The notes beneath the pieces are model-generated. The model saw nothing but the letters and a program-made list of their open reading frames with translations, had not been told where the DNA came from and made no database searches. Of a stretch of 64,000 bases of DNA, positions 44,929-56,349 are shown in pieces (the first letter of the stretch is position 1; each line of letters begins with the position of its first letter). Origin of the DNA: Chamaelirium japonicum (lineage: Eukaryota; Streptophyta; Magnoliopsida; Liliales; Melanthiaceae); the NCBI GenBank assembly GCA_947650365.1, contig OX393549.1, forward strand, positions 32,039,126 to 32,103,125, written 5' to 3'. A program made the translations under genes and the position numbers.

Positions 44929-45124
44929 TGAAAATTCTTTGGGACCTAACTACCCTTTTACTTTACTACTAAAACCCTAGCTCCCATTGAGTCGCCCTTC
45001 ACTTCCCTCATTTGGACGGCAGCTTCCTCCACCTCTTTCGATGGCAACTGAGAGACGGACACCCATTTCAACGGCGATCATCAAATCCCGTGAGTCTTCC
45101 TTCACTTCACCCCCTTTCGACGGC

Positions 45125-45757
45125 TCCTACACTTCACCCCCTTTCAACGACTCCTATACTTCACCTCCATCCTTTGCGATTTTTTTCATATATGTTTGAT
45201 TAACTTCTTCATTGTACCATTTGATTACTTTTGATTTCATTAACAACAACAACCAATCGAGAAAAAGGAATGAAATCAACAAAAAGTAGTTGAATATTAA
45301 CAGCATATTTTAGGACGAAAGATGGACGAAAGATGGACGAAAAATGAACGAAATTGATAAAATTGGCTATTCATCATTATGGTTAGGACGAAAAAGGGAT
45401 GAAATCGACAAAATTAGCTGAATTTATATTATATTGGTCGTGATGAGTCCTACACTTCACCCCCTTTCAACGACTCCTATACTTCACCTCCATGCTTTGT
45501 GATTTTTTTCATATATGTTTGATTAACTTCTTCATTGTATTTGATTACTTTATAATTTCATTAACAACAATAACCAATCGAGAAAAAGGAACGAAATCAA
45601 CAAAAAGTAGTTAAATATTAACAGCACATTTTAGGACGAAAGATGGACGAAAAATGAACGAAATTGATAAAATTGGCTATTCATCATTATGGTTAGGACG
45701 AAAAAGGGATGAAATCGACAAAATTAGCTGAATTTATATTATATTGGTCGTGATGAG
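45125..45757. repeat. 323-bp tandem duplication in the MULE 5' region
   Basis: Two copies (45125-45447 and 45448-45757), each beginning TCCTACACTTCACCCCCTTTC. Each holds several GACGAAA words (for example GGACGAAAGATGGACGAAA), the same heptamer that builds the 91-bp arrays further right. It lies between the left end and the transposase start, so it is likely promoter or leader DNA. Confidence 0.88.
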
Positions 45758-45989
45758 TCTAGTATGTATTGGTCGTGATAAGTCTAGTATGTATTGGATA
45801 CGTATGATTAATTTTTGGTATCAAATTTGGTATTGTTGAGTTTTGATATTGTGGTTCTATGCTTAAAATAGTAACATCACATTGTAGGATGAAAAAGTGA
45901 TGAAATCGATAAAATGATTCATATTTGATATCAAATTTTATATTGCTGAGTTTTGATATTGTGATTATATGCTAACAGGGATTTGAAAT

Positions 45990-48826
45990 ATGGATTCAAC
46001 ATTACCGATACTTTGTTGTTACGATGGAGAATTGTTATATTTGAAAGAAAAATACGAGTACAAGGGTGGAAGAACTAAAAGTATCATTTTATCTACAAAA
46101 TCGGATTTGACTGTCTTCTTCAGGAAATTTATAAGATTACAAATGATAGTCTCAAAGAGTATGAAATCACAATGAAGGTTTTATATCCAAGTACACTTGC
46201 ATGTCCTCCTGCCGAAATTGTGGATGATAATGATGTTGCAGTATTTATTGCCCATAACATCCGAGCCAATAATAGCAATGTCCCATTGCTGATAAGCAGA
46301 GTGCTGAAAAATCCGAGATCTATTGACAGGTCGATTGAAATCGAACAACTCGGTAGTAAGAGGAAGTTGAAAGAAACGACACAGGTGTCTCGTAAAACAT
46401 CTTGTGTAGTTACCCCTCCCGTTGACTTAAAAAATATCTCGACGTCATCGGAGCTTTGTTGTTCGATATCGTCATCATTCGGTGTTGGAGATTTGCATAC
46501 GGATGAAAAGATTGATATTAATTATGGCGAAGATTTCAGTTTTGTACCATGCACACTAGATGTCAGTCAACGTATTGAGTACAAGAGTATGGAGAAACCT
46601 GAAGACAACCCTCTATTATTTGACATTGTTATGAATGACAGAAGGTATGAATAATTTTTTCAAATATCTTATATTGTAATTCTGATGATTAATTAGTTCA
46701 TGTACTTATATGTTTTTAAATAATATATGCCCAGTAAGGTGAATATAGATGACGATCAGCAGGGATCAAGAAGAGATGCAAAATTATCTATAGATCTTAA
46801 CCAAAAGCCTACTGGTTGTCATGTATTGGAGGAATTATTCATTGACACTCCTGCGGATATGGTAGTATCTCCAAAGCACACTCAACAGAATAGTCAGCTG
46901 AAGGATAAGGATATTATCTGTAAGCAAGAAGGAAGTAAGACTGAAAAACAAAGAAGTAAGAAAGAAGTACCACTGAGACATAGCCAGAAAGAGTGTTTTG
47001 CCAGCAGTAGTTGGATGGAAAACGATGAACGTAAGTCTTCAATACCTGATTCGGTTTTGGTTTATGAAGACAAATACGTACCTAACGAATTCCCTATTGC
47101 TGTTGAAGTAAAAGATGATTATCAACAACTTTATCCTAATCAGATGTTTATAGATAAAGACACATTGATCAAGATGGTACAGAAGAATGCTTTATTTACA
47201 AACACTGAGTACAAGGTGATGAAGTCCAGCAGAACAAGATATGCATTAAAATGTAAAAGAGAAAATTGCAGTTGGAGATTACGTGCAAGTAGACAAAAAG
47301 GGTGTGATGTTTTCAAAATTACTTTCCTAGGCCTACACAACTGCTCATTGCCGCAGCGTGGAATTGATCATCGACAAGCTACAAGCAAGTTGATATGTGA
47401 TTTTGTGAAAGCTCGAATAGAAGCACATGTATTGTACTCTCCCAAAGCAATTATATGTGATGTGCAATAAGAATTTGGTGTGCAGATCACTTATCGAAAA
47501 GCATGGCTGGCAAGGGAGATGGCAATTGCTCTTTTAAGAGGCTCATACGAGGACTCGTATGTAATTCTTCCAGCATATTGTCATGAAGTTGCACAAAATA
47601 ATCCTGGAACCATCACTAATATTTTAAGGGAAGGAGACAGATTTAAGGCTGTTTTTATGGCTCTTGGTCCATGTTTACGTAGTTTTCAAAGACAAAATCT
47701 AATACCAGTAATAGCCGTTGACGGATTTCATTTAAAAGGCAAGTACAAAAGTACTTTATTTATTGCAACCACTTTGGATGGAGATAATCATATATTTCCC
47801 GTGGCTATTGGGATTGGTGAATCGGAGAACAATGAAAGTTGGAATTGGTTCTTAACACAACTGCGGGACAGCTTGGGTCAAGTTAATGATTTGGTTATTA
47901 TATCCGACCGACACAAGGCTTTATTGGCTCAAGTTCCTATTGTCTTTCCGGATGCTGTACATGGTTATTGTGCGTTCCATATTTCGCAAAACATGTATGC
48001 CAAATTCAAACAACAAAGATTATACTCTTACTTTTATACAACTGCAAAGGCAACAAGAGAATCAAAGTTTCATCAAGTGATGGAAACTATAAAGCACATG
48101 AATGAAGATGCACATGACTGGTTACGAGAAATTGAGCCAGCAAAATGGACTACAGCGTATTTCACACGCAGAAGGTATAATATTATAACCACAAATAGTT
48201 CTGAAAGTTACAATAGTGTTCTAAAAGATATCAGAGAACTATCCATCACTATGATTTTGGAGCAATATCGGTTAAAGCTCCAACTTTTATGGTTTAAACG
48301 AAGAAATACGGCAACAACTTTGATAACAAAACTAACAAAATGGGCAGAAAATCAGCTAGCCGGAGATATGGATAGAGCTCGTGGCACAGCGTGTCATCCT
48401 ATTAATCTCGATGAGTATATGGTCAGATCTATACAATATTGTGATCATATAGTTTTAAGCAATCGAAAATGCACATGCCGTAAATTTGATGTGATGGCCA
48501 TGCCATGTTCACATGCATTAGCCGGAATTGCACAGTATAAGATGGATCCTTATCTATTTTGTGCACACTACTATACAGCGGATAACTACAGGGCAACCTA
48601 TGCAGAATCTATATATCCAGTTGCTGATAAAAGTGAGTGGAAGACCCCAGAAAGTATTCAATCAGCTAATAAACTAATCCCACCCATTGGAAAAAAAACA
48701 GCGGGAAGGCCAAAGAAAAAAAGAATTCTCTCACAGGGTGAGGAACGCCGGACTGTCAAATGTGCTAGATGTAAACGTTCTGGACATAATAAAAAATCAT
48801 GTAACTTTCCTATTATTACAGAGTAA
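45990..48826 (+). pseudogene. MURA-type MULE transposase, nearly intact
   Basis: Start ATG is at 45990. Exon 1 runs to 46644, the intron is 46645-46734 (GTATGA...CCCAG), and exon 2 is 46735-48826, about 900 codons in all. Domains in order: N-terminal MULE-type domain (YDGELLYLKEKYEYKGG); MuDR DNA-binding zinc finger at about 47107-47345 (CKRENCSWRLRAS...HNC); MULE DDE domain at about 47690-48000 with first Asp in AVDGFHLKG and second in IISDRHKAL; SWIM finger near 48465-48530 (CTC...PCSH); CCHC knuckle near 48755-48800 (CARCKRSGHNKKSC). I see one frameshift in exon 1 near 46121-46126 and one in-frame TAA at 47468-47470. The enzyme would cut and move the element. Confidence 0.92.
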
Positions 48827-49020
48827 AGGTATCATGTTTTTTTACTTGTTCCCTTTATAACTTTACACATACTTCTTCCAGTCATTATAACATGTCTGAC
48901 TGAATTATTGAAATCACTATGATTACTTGTTATATATGCATATTATGATATATATTCTTGTTTTTAATTTCTGCATTTTTTTTCAATATTTATAAAACTT
49001 ATTGAATGACATGATTATAC

Positions 49021-49292
49021 AGGTATCGTACCTATGGCAAATAAATACTATGTGGTATCGTTCATTCCGTTCCTTGGAGGAGGCTGAAGGTCACTTATCC
49101 AAGTTCCAAAGCGAGCATCTCCCTCCTGATAAACATCATGATATCCCTTTGGATAGCAAGCGTCATGCACCTTCGGATTGCGTCTCTTTTGTCCCTCCCG
49201 CTCCTAAGTTTACCACTCGGGAGTGTGGGTTTTGTATGTTAGGAGCACTTTTGGCTATGATGGTCTTTCTATTTATATTCATTGTAATATGA
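49021..49292 (+). CDS. small membrane-tailed ORF with partial viroplasmin-like piece
   Basis: Downstream of the transposase, a CAG at 49019-49021 could be a splice acceptor and is followed by a frame of about 90 codons ending at 49292. YRSFRSLEEAEGHLSKFQ resembles the end of the viroplasmin/RNase H1 N-terminal hybrid-binding domain. In the next frame at 49034, MANKYYVV resembles that domain's start, so the domain looks partial. The C-terminal 20 residues (from GFCMLGALLAMMVFLF) form one hydrophobic segment, like a tail anchor. It may be a third MULE gene or a captured host fragment. Expression is unproven. Confidence 0.4.
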
Positions 49293-49995
49293 ATGAAGGT
49301 GATTGTAATGATATGTGAGGGGGAACTCTATTGTAATGATATTTCTGGAGTATTGCATGTCTCGAATGTTGTAATGTAATGACATATCTTAAGTTTGTAA
49401 TGTAATGACATTTCTTAAGATTTTGCATTTAAGAAGTTATTCAGTTTGAAAACTGATCTTATTTGGTATTTCTTCGCATCCTCTATTTGGAGTTCATGGC
49501 GCAGGAAAAAAGTACAAACTGATCTTAGAAGAACATTGGATATCTTCTGCTTCTCCTATTACATAGAGAGAAAATATCATAGAGAGTGGAAAAAATTTAT
49601 AGATTGAAAAAAAATTATAGAGAGAGAAAAATAAGGAGAGGTAGTCTCATGTAAAAATATTATAGAGAGTGGAAAAATTTATATAGAGAGAAAAAAATTT
49701 ATAGATTGTTATAGAAAGAGAATCAATATTATAGAGACAAAAAATTATAGAGAGAGAAAAAAATTATAGAGAGATAAAAATTATAGAGAGAAAAAATTAT
49801 AGAGAGATAAAAATTAGAGTGAACAAAAATTATAGAGAGAGAAAAAATAGACGAAATTTATAGAGAGAGAAAAAATATAGAGAGAAAAAAAATTATAGAG
49901 ACAAAAAAATTATAGAGACAAAATTATAGAGAGAAGAAATTATAGAGAGATAAACATTAGAGTGAACAAAAATTATAGAGAAAGAAAACATAAAA
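49293..49995. repeat. AT-rich 3' region and TTATAGAGAGAGAAAAA low-complexity repeat
   Basis: From about 49560 to 49995 the sequence is made of irregular copies of ATTATAGAGAGAGAAAAAA. It lies between the transposase side and the first 91-bp array. No gene is seen. Confidence 0.8.
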
Positions 49996-50034
49996 GAAAT
50001 TTGTGATTTCGTCCAATTTTCGTCCAACTTTCGT

Positions 50035-50930
50035 CGACGAAAACTAGAAGAAATTTGTTATTTCGTCTGATTTTCGTCACAAAGCCCATAGCCACTCTCG
50101 GCCAGAACTGACTGTGCTTTTTCGGCGACGAAAACTAGACGAAATTTGGTATTTCGTCCGATTTTCGTCACACAGCCCATAGCCACTCTCGGCTAGAACT
50201 GACTATGCTTTTTCGGCGACGAAAACTAGACGAAATTTGGTATTTCGTCCAATTTTCGTCACATAGCCCATAGCCACTCTCGGCCAAAACTGACTGTGCT
50301 TTTTCGGCGACGAAAACTAGACGAAATTTGGTATTTCGTCCGATTTTCGTCACACAGCCCATAGCCACTCTCGGCCAGAACTGACTGTGCTTTTTCGGCG
50401 ATGAAAACTAGACAAAATTTGGTATTTCGTCCAATTTTCGTCACACAGCCCATAGCCACTCTCGGCCAAAACTGACTGTGCTTTTTCGGCGACGAAAACT
50501 AGACGAAATTTGGTATTTCGTCCGATTTTCGTCACACAGCCCATAGCCACTCTCGGCCAGAACTGACTGTGCTTTTTCGGCGACGAAAACTAGATGAAAT
50601 TTGGTATTTCGTCCAATTTTCGTCACACAGCCCATAGCCACTCTCGGCCAAAACTGACTGTGCTTTTTCGGCGACGAAAACTAGACGAAATTTGGTATTT
50701 CGTCCGATTTTCGTCACACAACCAAAAGCCAGTATCTGGCAGAAATGACTGTGATTTTTTTAGGACGAAAACTAGACGAAAACTCGACGAAACATAGACG
50801 AAATTTGTTATTTCGTCCTGATTTCGTCTCACAGCCCAAAGACAGTCTCGGTTAGCCTGATTGTGTAATTTTTCTTCGACGAAACATAGACGAAATTTGT
50901 TATTTCGTCCGAATTTCGTCTATATTTTAA
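50035..50930. repeat. 91-bp tandem array A (GACGAAA/TTTCGTC)
   Basis: About eight regular 91-bp units and two diverged ones at the right. Each has GACGAAAACTAGACGAAATT, ATTTCGTCCGATTTTCGTC and a spacer with CATAGCCACTCTCGG. GACGAAAT...ATTTCGTC can pair as a hairpin. Two unit types alternate (CCGATT with CCAGAAC, CCAATT with CCAAAAC), giving a 182-bp higher-order repeat. It sits between the 3' ends of the two convergent genes. Confidence 0.95.
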
Positions 50931-50974
50931 CAGGTTGTATGAGCAGTCTCTGGTAGGTTTCACTGTGATGCAAA

Positions 50975-51440
50975 TTACAACAAATTACAAACAACATATC
51001 ATTCTAACTTCCAACAAATTACAAACAACATATCATTCCATTACAAACAACATATCATTCCATTACAAATTTCACTGTGATCCAACTTCCAACAAATTAC
51101 AAACAACATATCATTCCATTACAAACAACATATCATTCCATTACAAATTTCACTGTGATCCAACTTCCAATAAATTACAAACAACATATCATTCCATTAC
51201 AAATTTCACTGTGATCCAACTTCCAACAAATTACAAACAACATATCATTCCATTACAAATTCCAACAAATTACAAATAACTTTGATCCAACTTTCAACAA
51301 TTACAAACAACATATCATTCCATTACAAATTCCAACAAATTACAAATAACTTTGATCCAACTTCCAAATCATCGAGTCATTCCTTCAGTTATAGCCCTTC
51401 CATTACAAATTACAACAAAGTACAACATATTACAAATTAC
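50975..51440. repeat. ACAAATTACAAACAACATATCATTCC tandem repeat
   Basis: Irregular repeats with a main word of TTACAAACAACATATCATTCCA and the longer word TTTCACTGTGATCCAACTTCC. It lies just downstream of the Ulp1 gene's 3' end and could include its 3' UTR and poly(A) signals. Confidence 0.85.
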
Positions 51441-51535
51441 AAATTCCAACAAATAACAAGTTCTTTGATGCATCGAGTCATCCCAATCGTCATGGCCCTT
51501 CAATCTACATATTTATACAAAATTTGATATGCAAT

Positions 51536-54500
51536 TCACCTTCGAAATGAGGTCATATCAAGCTACAAATTTAAACAATTAGATTGCAAGTGTAATTATT
51601 GAATATTATAACTGACTGAATATTACATTGCAAACAACTGAATATTATACCTGACTGAAATCGATCTTTTTGTTGCAGCTATAATAATTGGCAAAACATA
51701 TCAAAAATACGCCACAATCAAACCTATATAATATATAAAATTGTTAGTTGTATAAAAGGACTAATATTTTATTGTCAGCATTTCGTAATAAAAACTTACC
51801 CATTGTTTTGCCTAGGATGATCTTTACCATTCTTGCTTATCCATTTTGCACCCTGTAATGCATTTTCATCTCCCAAAAAATTTAAAAACATTGGTAGAAT
51901 TTCTAAAAATGCTTCTACCTTTTTCCTATACTTAGAAACAGGGTCACTATAAAGAGAGTCTATCAAAACTAATTGCCTATCCTGCATATGAAGAATCCCA
52001 AGATACCAATGTTGGTTTTCTTCATTGATAGGGATTATTACGTATGAACACTTCCATAACGGAATGATATCCCCTTTATCATCTTTGAGAGGACAACCGA
52101 ATTCTTTGGGCTACCTATATGATGCAATGAAGGCATACATAAGGTGATCTTTATCTAGGTTGCTTTTATCGTAACTTTGTACAAAGTCCTTCCAATCCTT
52201 ATAGCATGTTTGACATAATATCTGCAATTCAAACATGAATAATAAATATTTATTGAATTGTGAGAAAAATTTTTATACAAATACTATTAAGAATGAGAGA
52301 TATACCCAAGAATATGTCCTAGCCAAAGAAATGGTGAATGTTGTACTGGTCTTATTCCTTAACTTGCGCTCTTCAAGTAAGTACATATATACATCAATGT
52401 GCTGCAACAATATAAAGTTTTAAACGATTGAATATGACATATCGAGATATATCAAAAAAAATAATTGATATAAACTCACCTCGCTCATCACCCATGATGT
52501 GCGCTCATATAGTTTGTTAATTAAGTAAGGGGTTATAAAGAACCCATCAATTACAACTTCAGGCCTATATTGACAATGATACAATTAATTACTAAGAGGC
52601 AAAATATGTTATCATTCAAAAATAGATTATATAGTGACTATACTTACAAATTATTTCTGTTGTTATCAAGAAAAGCTATCATTGTCTCTCTCTCTTCAGA
52701 CGAAAGTCTTCTTATCGATTTTTCCACTTCAACGACCTCCTCTTCTTGTATTTCCTTACGGAGAATTTTTTTCTTTTTGTAGGTGGTGTATGGAGAGCTT
52801 ATTTTTCGACCCGGTTTCTTCAACCGCTGTGATGTTAAACCTTTGAATGTAACCCTCTCCACCACCACCTCGTCTCCCTCCTCATCATCCTTCTCCTTCT
52901 TCTCCTTCTCCTTCTCCATTTTATCCTTTTCTTTTTTCTCCTCCTTCACCTTCTCCTTCTCCTCCTCCTCCTCCTCCTCCTTCTTCTTCTCGTTCTTCTT
53001 CTCCTTCTCCTTCTCCTCCTCATCCTCATCCTCCTTCTTCTTCTCATTCTCCTTCTTCTCCTCCTCCTCTTCCTCCTCCTCCTTCTTCTTCTCCTTATCC
53101 TCCTTCTTCTCCTCCTCATCCTCCTTCTTCTTGTCATTCTCCTTCTGCACATACCGTTAAAGATAAACATATAGTTAATGCATACGTATACAAAAAGCAA
53201 ATAATTATAGAATACATAGGAATCGTTATTGGTTTACCTGACTCTTTGCAATGATGCATAATAGTTCTCCAACTCTCTCCTCAAGTGAGGAGATCTTCTT
53301 TTCATATTTCTCCTCAATTGAGGAGATCTTCCTTTGACATTCCTCAAACTTCTCCTGAAGTGAGCATAATTTTTTTTCAAATTTCTCCTCAAGTGAGGAG
53401 AATCTTTCCTCAAACTTCACTTCATCGGATCTGTCAAAAGCTTCCGGTGCAGTCAACAACAGCTGATTGCCTTCGAAGGGAGAAGCCTCAGCATCAAATA
53501 GATTTTGCAGCAGATCATTTGTCTTCTCCTCTTCTGTGAGAGTCAGCTCTTTCAAAATCTGAGCCTATTAATATATTCAGACAAAAAAATTAATAATTAT
53601 ACGATGCATCTATTACTTTAATCTAAGCAATTAAAAACTCATATACTTACTTTATTTGAATTCACAATATCATTTATTCTTTGGTGTGACGCTACTCTTA
53701 TGTCATACCAATTGAGTAATCCCGGCCATCTTGGATGCTCAAGCATCATGGCACATACACTCCCCAGTTGGGGAATCCATTCGAATGCCCATGCCTGTAG
53801 CAAATAATTAAAGAAAAATTAATACAAATATCAAACAATAGATACTATGAATTGTTTATGTATAGAATAATACCTGTAAAATGTACATGCATCCAAAAAT
53901 ATTATACTTTGGTGGCCACTTAGTAACATTTACTGCACCTTCAAGCCCAGATATAATATTGCTATAACAGAGGTTACCCCAAGGGTAGCTATTGAAACCG
54001 TCCAGATCATCCACCAATCTCAAATATCTTTCCGGTACGTTGACATTCTTGTTGCTCCCAAGAATGACACTTTCCAAAAGAAGTACCAAAGAAAGTTTTA
54101 TTGCATCATCTGGAACTGCAGTTGCTATGATTGAAGCCATTAAGGAGGCCTGAGTAGCCCCGCGTGGAAAGTATCTGCTTCTCAAGTTGTCTGACCCTAT
54201 CTCTAGCATCGAAGGAGGAGGCCCAAGACCAAACCGGAGTCCAGAAACTAAAAAAAACTCCAACGGAGATAAGGAAATAGTCTGGCCATCCAAATCAAAC
54301 TTCAGACCACCTAAGTGTCTTTGCCACAAATAATGAATGACACTTGGGGAAATCATAGCTCGTGCACCGCGTCTCCAATCAAATAAGAAACCAAAACAAC
54401 TCCTTTTCATCATATCCATCATATCTGTAGAATTGGTTTTTGTATCCATTGCCTTGAAGTGCTCCTCAATTTCATTAAGGTATTTAATGCTGTTCCTTGC

Positions 54501-54689
54501 AGAAGCTTTATCAAAATACCTTAATCTTTCACTTAGCTCCGTGCCCACTTTCTTTTCTTCAACATTCTCTCCCTCTTCTATCTTTCTTTTCTTTTTCTTT
54601 ACTTCAATAGGTTGTGTAATTATAGAAGAAGCAGGGTCCCTATCACCACTTCCACGAGAACGCCCACGACCACGGTGTCTCTTCACCAT
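51536..54689 (-). CDS. DUF1985 / Ulp1-like cysteine peptidase of the MULE
   Basis: Nine exons with GT-AG borders and consistent phases: 54689-53874, 53794-53651, 53564-53238, 53144-52648, 52564-52480, 52401-52306, 52221-51800, 51723-51651 and 51562-51536, 828 codons plus stop. The N-terminus is basic. Next comes a DUF1985-like domain (residues about 70-320; ISLSPLEFFLVSGLRFG, YPWGNLCYSNI), a coiled coil (exon 3), a Lys/Glu-rich stretch (exon 4), then the C48 peptidase. Active-site residues are visible: His in NQHWYLG, Asp in VLIDSL, Gln and Cys in PRQNNGFDCGVF. Ulp1-type enzymes cleave SUMO or related conjugates. The one lesion seen is an in-frame TAG at 52113-52111. The start ATG sits right behind a splice acceptor. 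Confidence 0.88.
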
Positions 54690-54896
54690 CTGTAAACAAA
54701 ATATATATATGATGAAAATTTGGATGATATGTGGACGAAACAATACATAAAATATGGACGAAACTACTATTAGTTATTCTCCAAATACGAAAATACTGTA
54801 AGCTTTGTTTGAAGAGAATTGATCTCTCAGTTTCTAGATTGAACAAAATATCCTTCCATTAGTCCATGGATACAGATAAAGAATTTGTCAACTGAC

Positions 54897-55830
54897 TGTG
54901 ACTTTTCGGCAACGAAACATAGCCGAAATTTGTAATTTCGTCCAATTTTCGTCCAACTTTCGTCACACAGCTCAATGCAAGTCTCGGGCAGAACTGCCAG
55001 AACTGACTGTGATTTTTCGGCGACGAAAACTAGATGAAATTTGTTATTTCGTCCGATTTTTGTCACACATGCCATAGCCAGTCACGGCCAGAACTGACTG
55101 TGCTTTTTCGGCGACGAAAACTAGACGAAATTTGTTATTTCGTCCAATTTTCGTCAAACAGACCATAGCCAGTCTCTGCCAGAACTGACTGTGCTTTTTC
55201 GGCGACGAAAACTAGACGAAATTTGTTATTTCGTCCGATTTTCGTCAAACAGACCATAGCCAGTCTCTGCCAGAACTGACTGTGCTTTTTTGGCGACGAA
55301 AACTAGACGAAATTTGTTATTTCGTCCGATTTTCGTCAAAACAGACCATAGCCAGTCTCTGCCAGAACTGACTGTGCTTTTTCGGCGACGAAAACTAGAC
55401 GAAATTTGTTATTTCGTCCGATTTTCGTCAAAACAGACCATAGCCAGTCTCTGCCAGAACTGACTGTGATTTTTCGGCGACGAAAACTAGACGAAATTCG
55501 TTATTTCGTCCGATTTTCGTCAAACAGACCACAGCCAGTCTCTGCCAGAACTGACTGTGATTTTTTGGCGACGAAAACTAGACGAAAATTGTTATTTCGT
55601 CCGATTTTCGTCACACAGGCCATAGCCAGTCTCGGCCAGAACTGACTGTGATTTATCGGCGACGAAAACTAGACGAAATTTGTTATTTCGTCCGGTTTTC
55701 GTCACACAGGCCATAGCCAGTCTCTGCCAGAACTGACTGTAATTTACGGCGACGAAAACTAGACGAAAGTTGTTATTTCGTCTGATTTTCGTCTCACAGT
55801 TTAAAGCCAGTCCCTGGCAGAAATATAGTG
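54897..55830. repeat. 91-bp tandem array B (GACGAAA/TTTCGTC)
   Basis: About ten units of 91-103 bp in the same orientation as array A and clearly homologous (GACGAAAACTAGACGAAATT, TTTCGTCCGATTTTCGTC, CCATAGCCAGTCTCTGCCAG). It lies upstream of the Ulp1 gene, between its start and the right end of the MULE. Confidence 0.95.
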
Positions 55831-56258
55831 CTAAGGATTTGGGTCTATAGAGCATACCTTGGCAAATCCGACGAAGCCTGAAAGACGAAGCCTCAGTGAC
55901 GAAGCCTCAACGACGAAGCCTCAGCGACTGTTGACGTTGACGCCGGTCCGACGAACCCTCGACGACGGTTGATCGTGACAAACCCTCGACAATGAACCCT
56001 CGAAGATGAACCCTCGACGACGCAGCCTCGGCGAAACCAAGTTACCCAGCCACGACGACGCAGCCGGTTGAGTTGGAGGTTGTCGGACGCAGCCTCGACG
56101 AAGGTTGTTTGTGACGAAAACAAGACGAAAGGCTCGATTTTCTCTCAAAACTCGTAAGAAACCAAGTTACCCAGCCGAGATAGGTTTTTACAGTGGTAAG
56201 GGTCAATATGTCTTTTTACCTGTTTAGTGTCACCGTGCGACCTGTTTCCCACGTGCTG
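55831..56258 (-). promoter_or_regulatory. right subterminal region, probable Ulp1 promoter and leader
   Basis: It contains a CGACGAAGCCTC/CGACGAACCCTCGA-rich stretch (55870-56100) and a 21-bp direct repeat, AAACCAAGTTACCCAGCC (about 56035 and 56159). The placement before the minus-strand gene makes it the likely promoter region, by analogy to MuDR where promoters lie at the ends. Confidence 0.45.
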
Positions 56259-56340
56259 GTGGCCATTTTCGTGCAGATTTTTTGACGGGGTCCATTCTCA
56301 ACAATAGTTGAGAGTTGGTGGCCATTTCGGTAAAAACCTC
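56259..56340 (-). repeat. right terminal inverted repeat of the MULE
   Basis: Complement of the left repeat with one mismatch, followed by the second TTCATCCTT. Confidence 0.96.
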
Positions 56341-56349
56341 TTCATCCTT

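Larger units (their letters stand above)
44847..56340 (+). mobile_element. nearly intact Mutator-like element (MULE) with Ulp1 gene
   Basis: The left end (44847-44928) and right end (56259-56340) are 82-bp terminal inverted repeats with one mismatch, starting GAGGTTTTTACCGAAATGGC. TTCATCCTT lies directly outside both ends (44838-44846 and 56341-56349), a perfect 9-bp duplication typical of Mutator. Inside are two convergent genes reading inward from the two ends, as in maize MuDR: a MURA-type transposase (plus) and a DUF1985 plus Ulp1 peptidase gene (minus). MULEs with Ulp1-like genes are known in plants (Kaonashi and related groups). Only three lesions were seen in the two main genes. The near-identical ends and perfect duplication point to recent movement. 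Confidence 0.95.

Noticed and set aside
50035-50930. Regularly spaced repeats that resemble a CRISPR array
   Set aside because: The whole 91-bp unit is repeated, there are no unique spacers, and the DNA is from a plant.
52783-53160. Ser/Phe-rich plus-strand frame
   Set aside because: It is the complement of the Lys/Glu-rich exon 4 of the Ulp1 gene, which has splice sites and phase on the minus strand.
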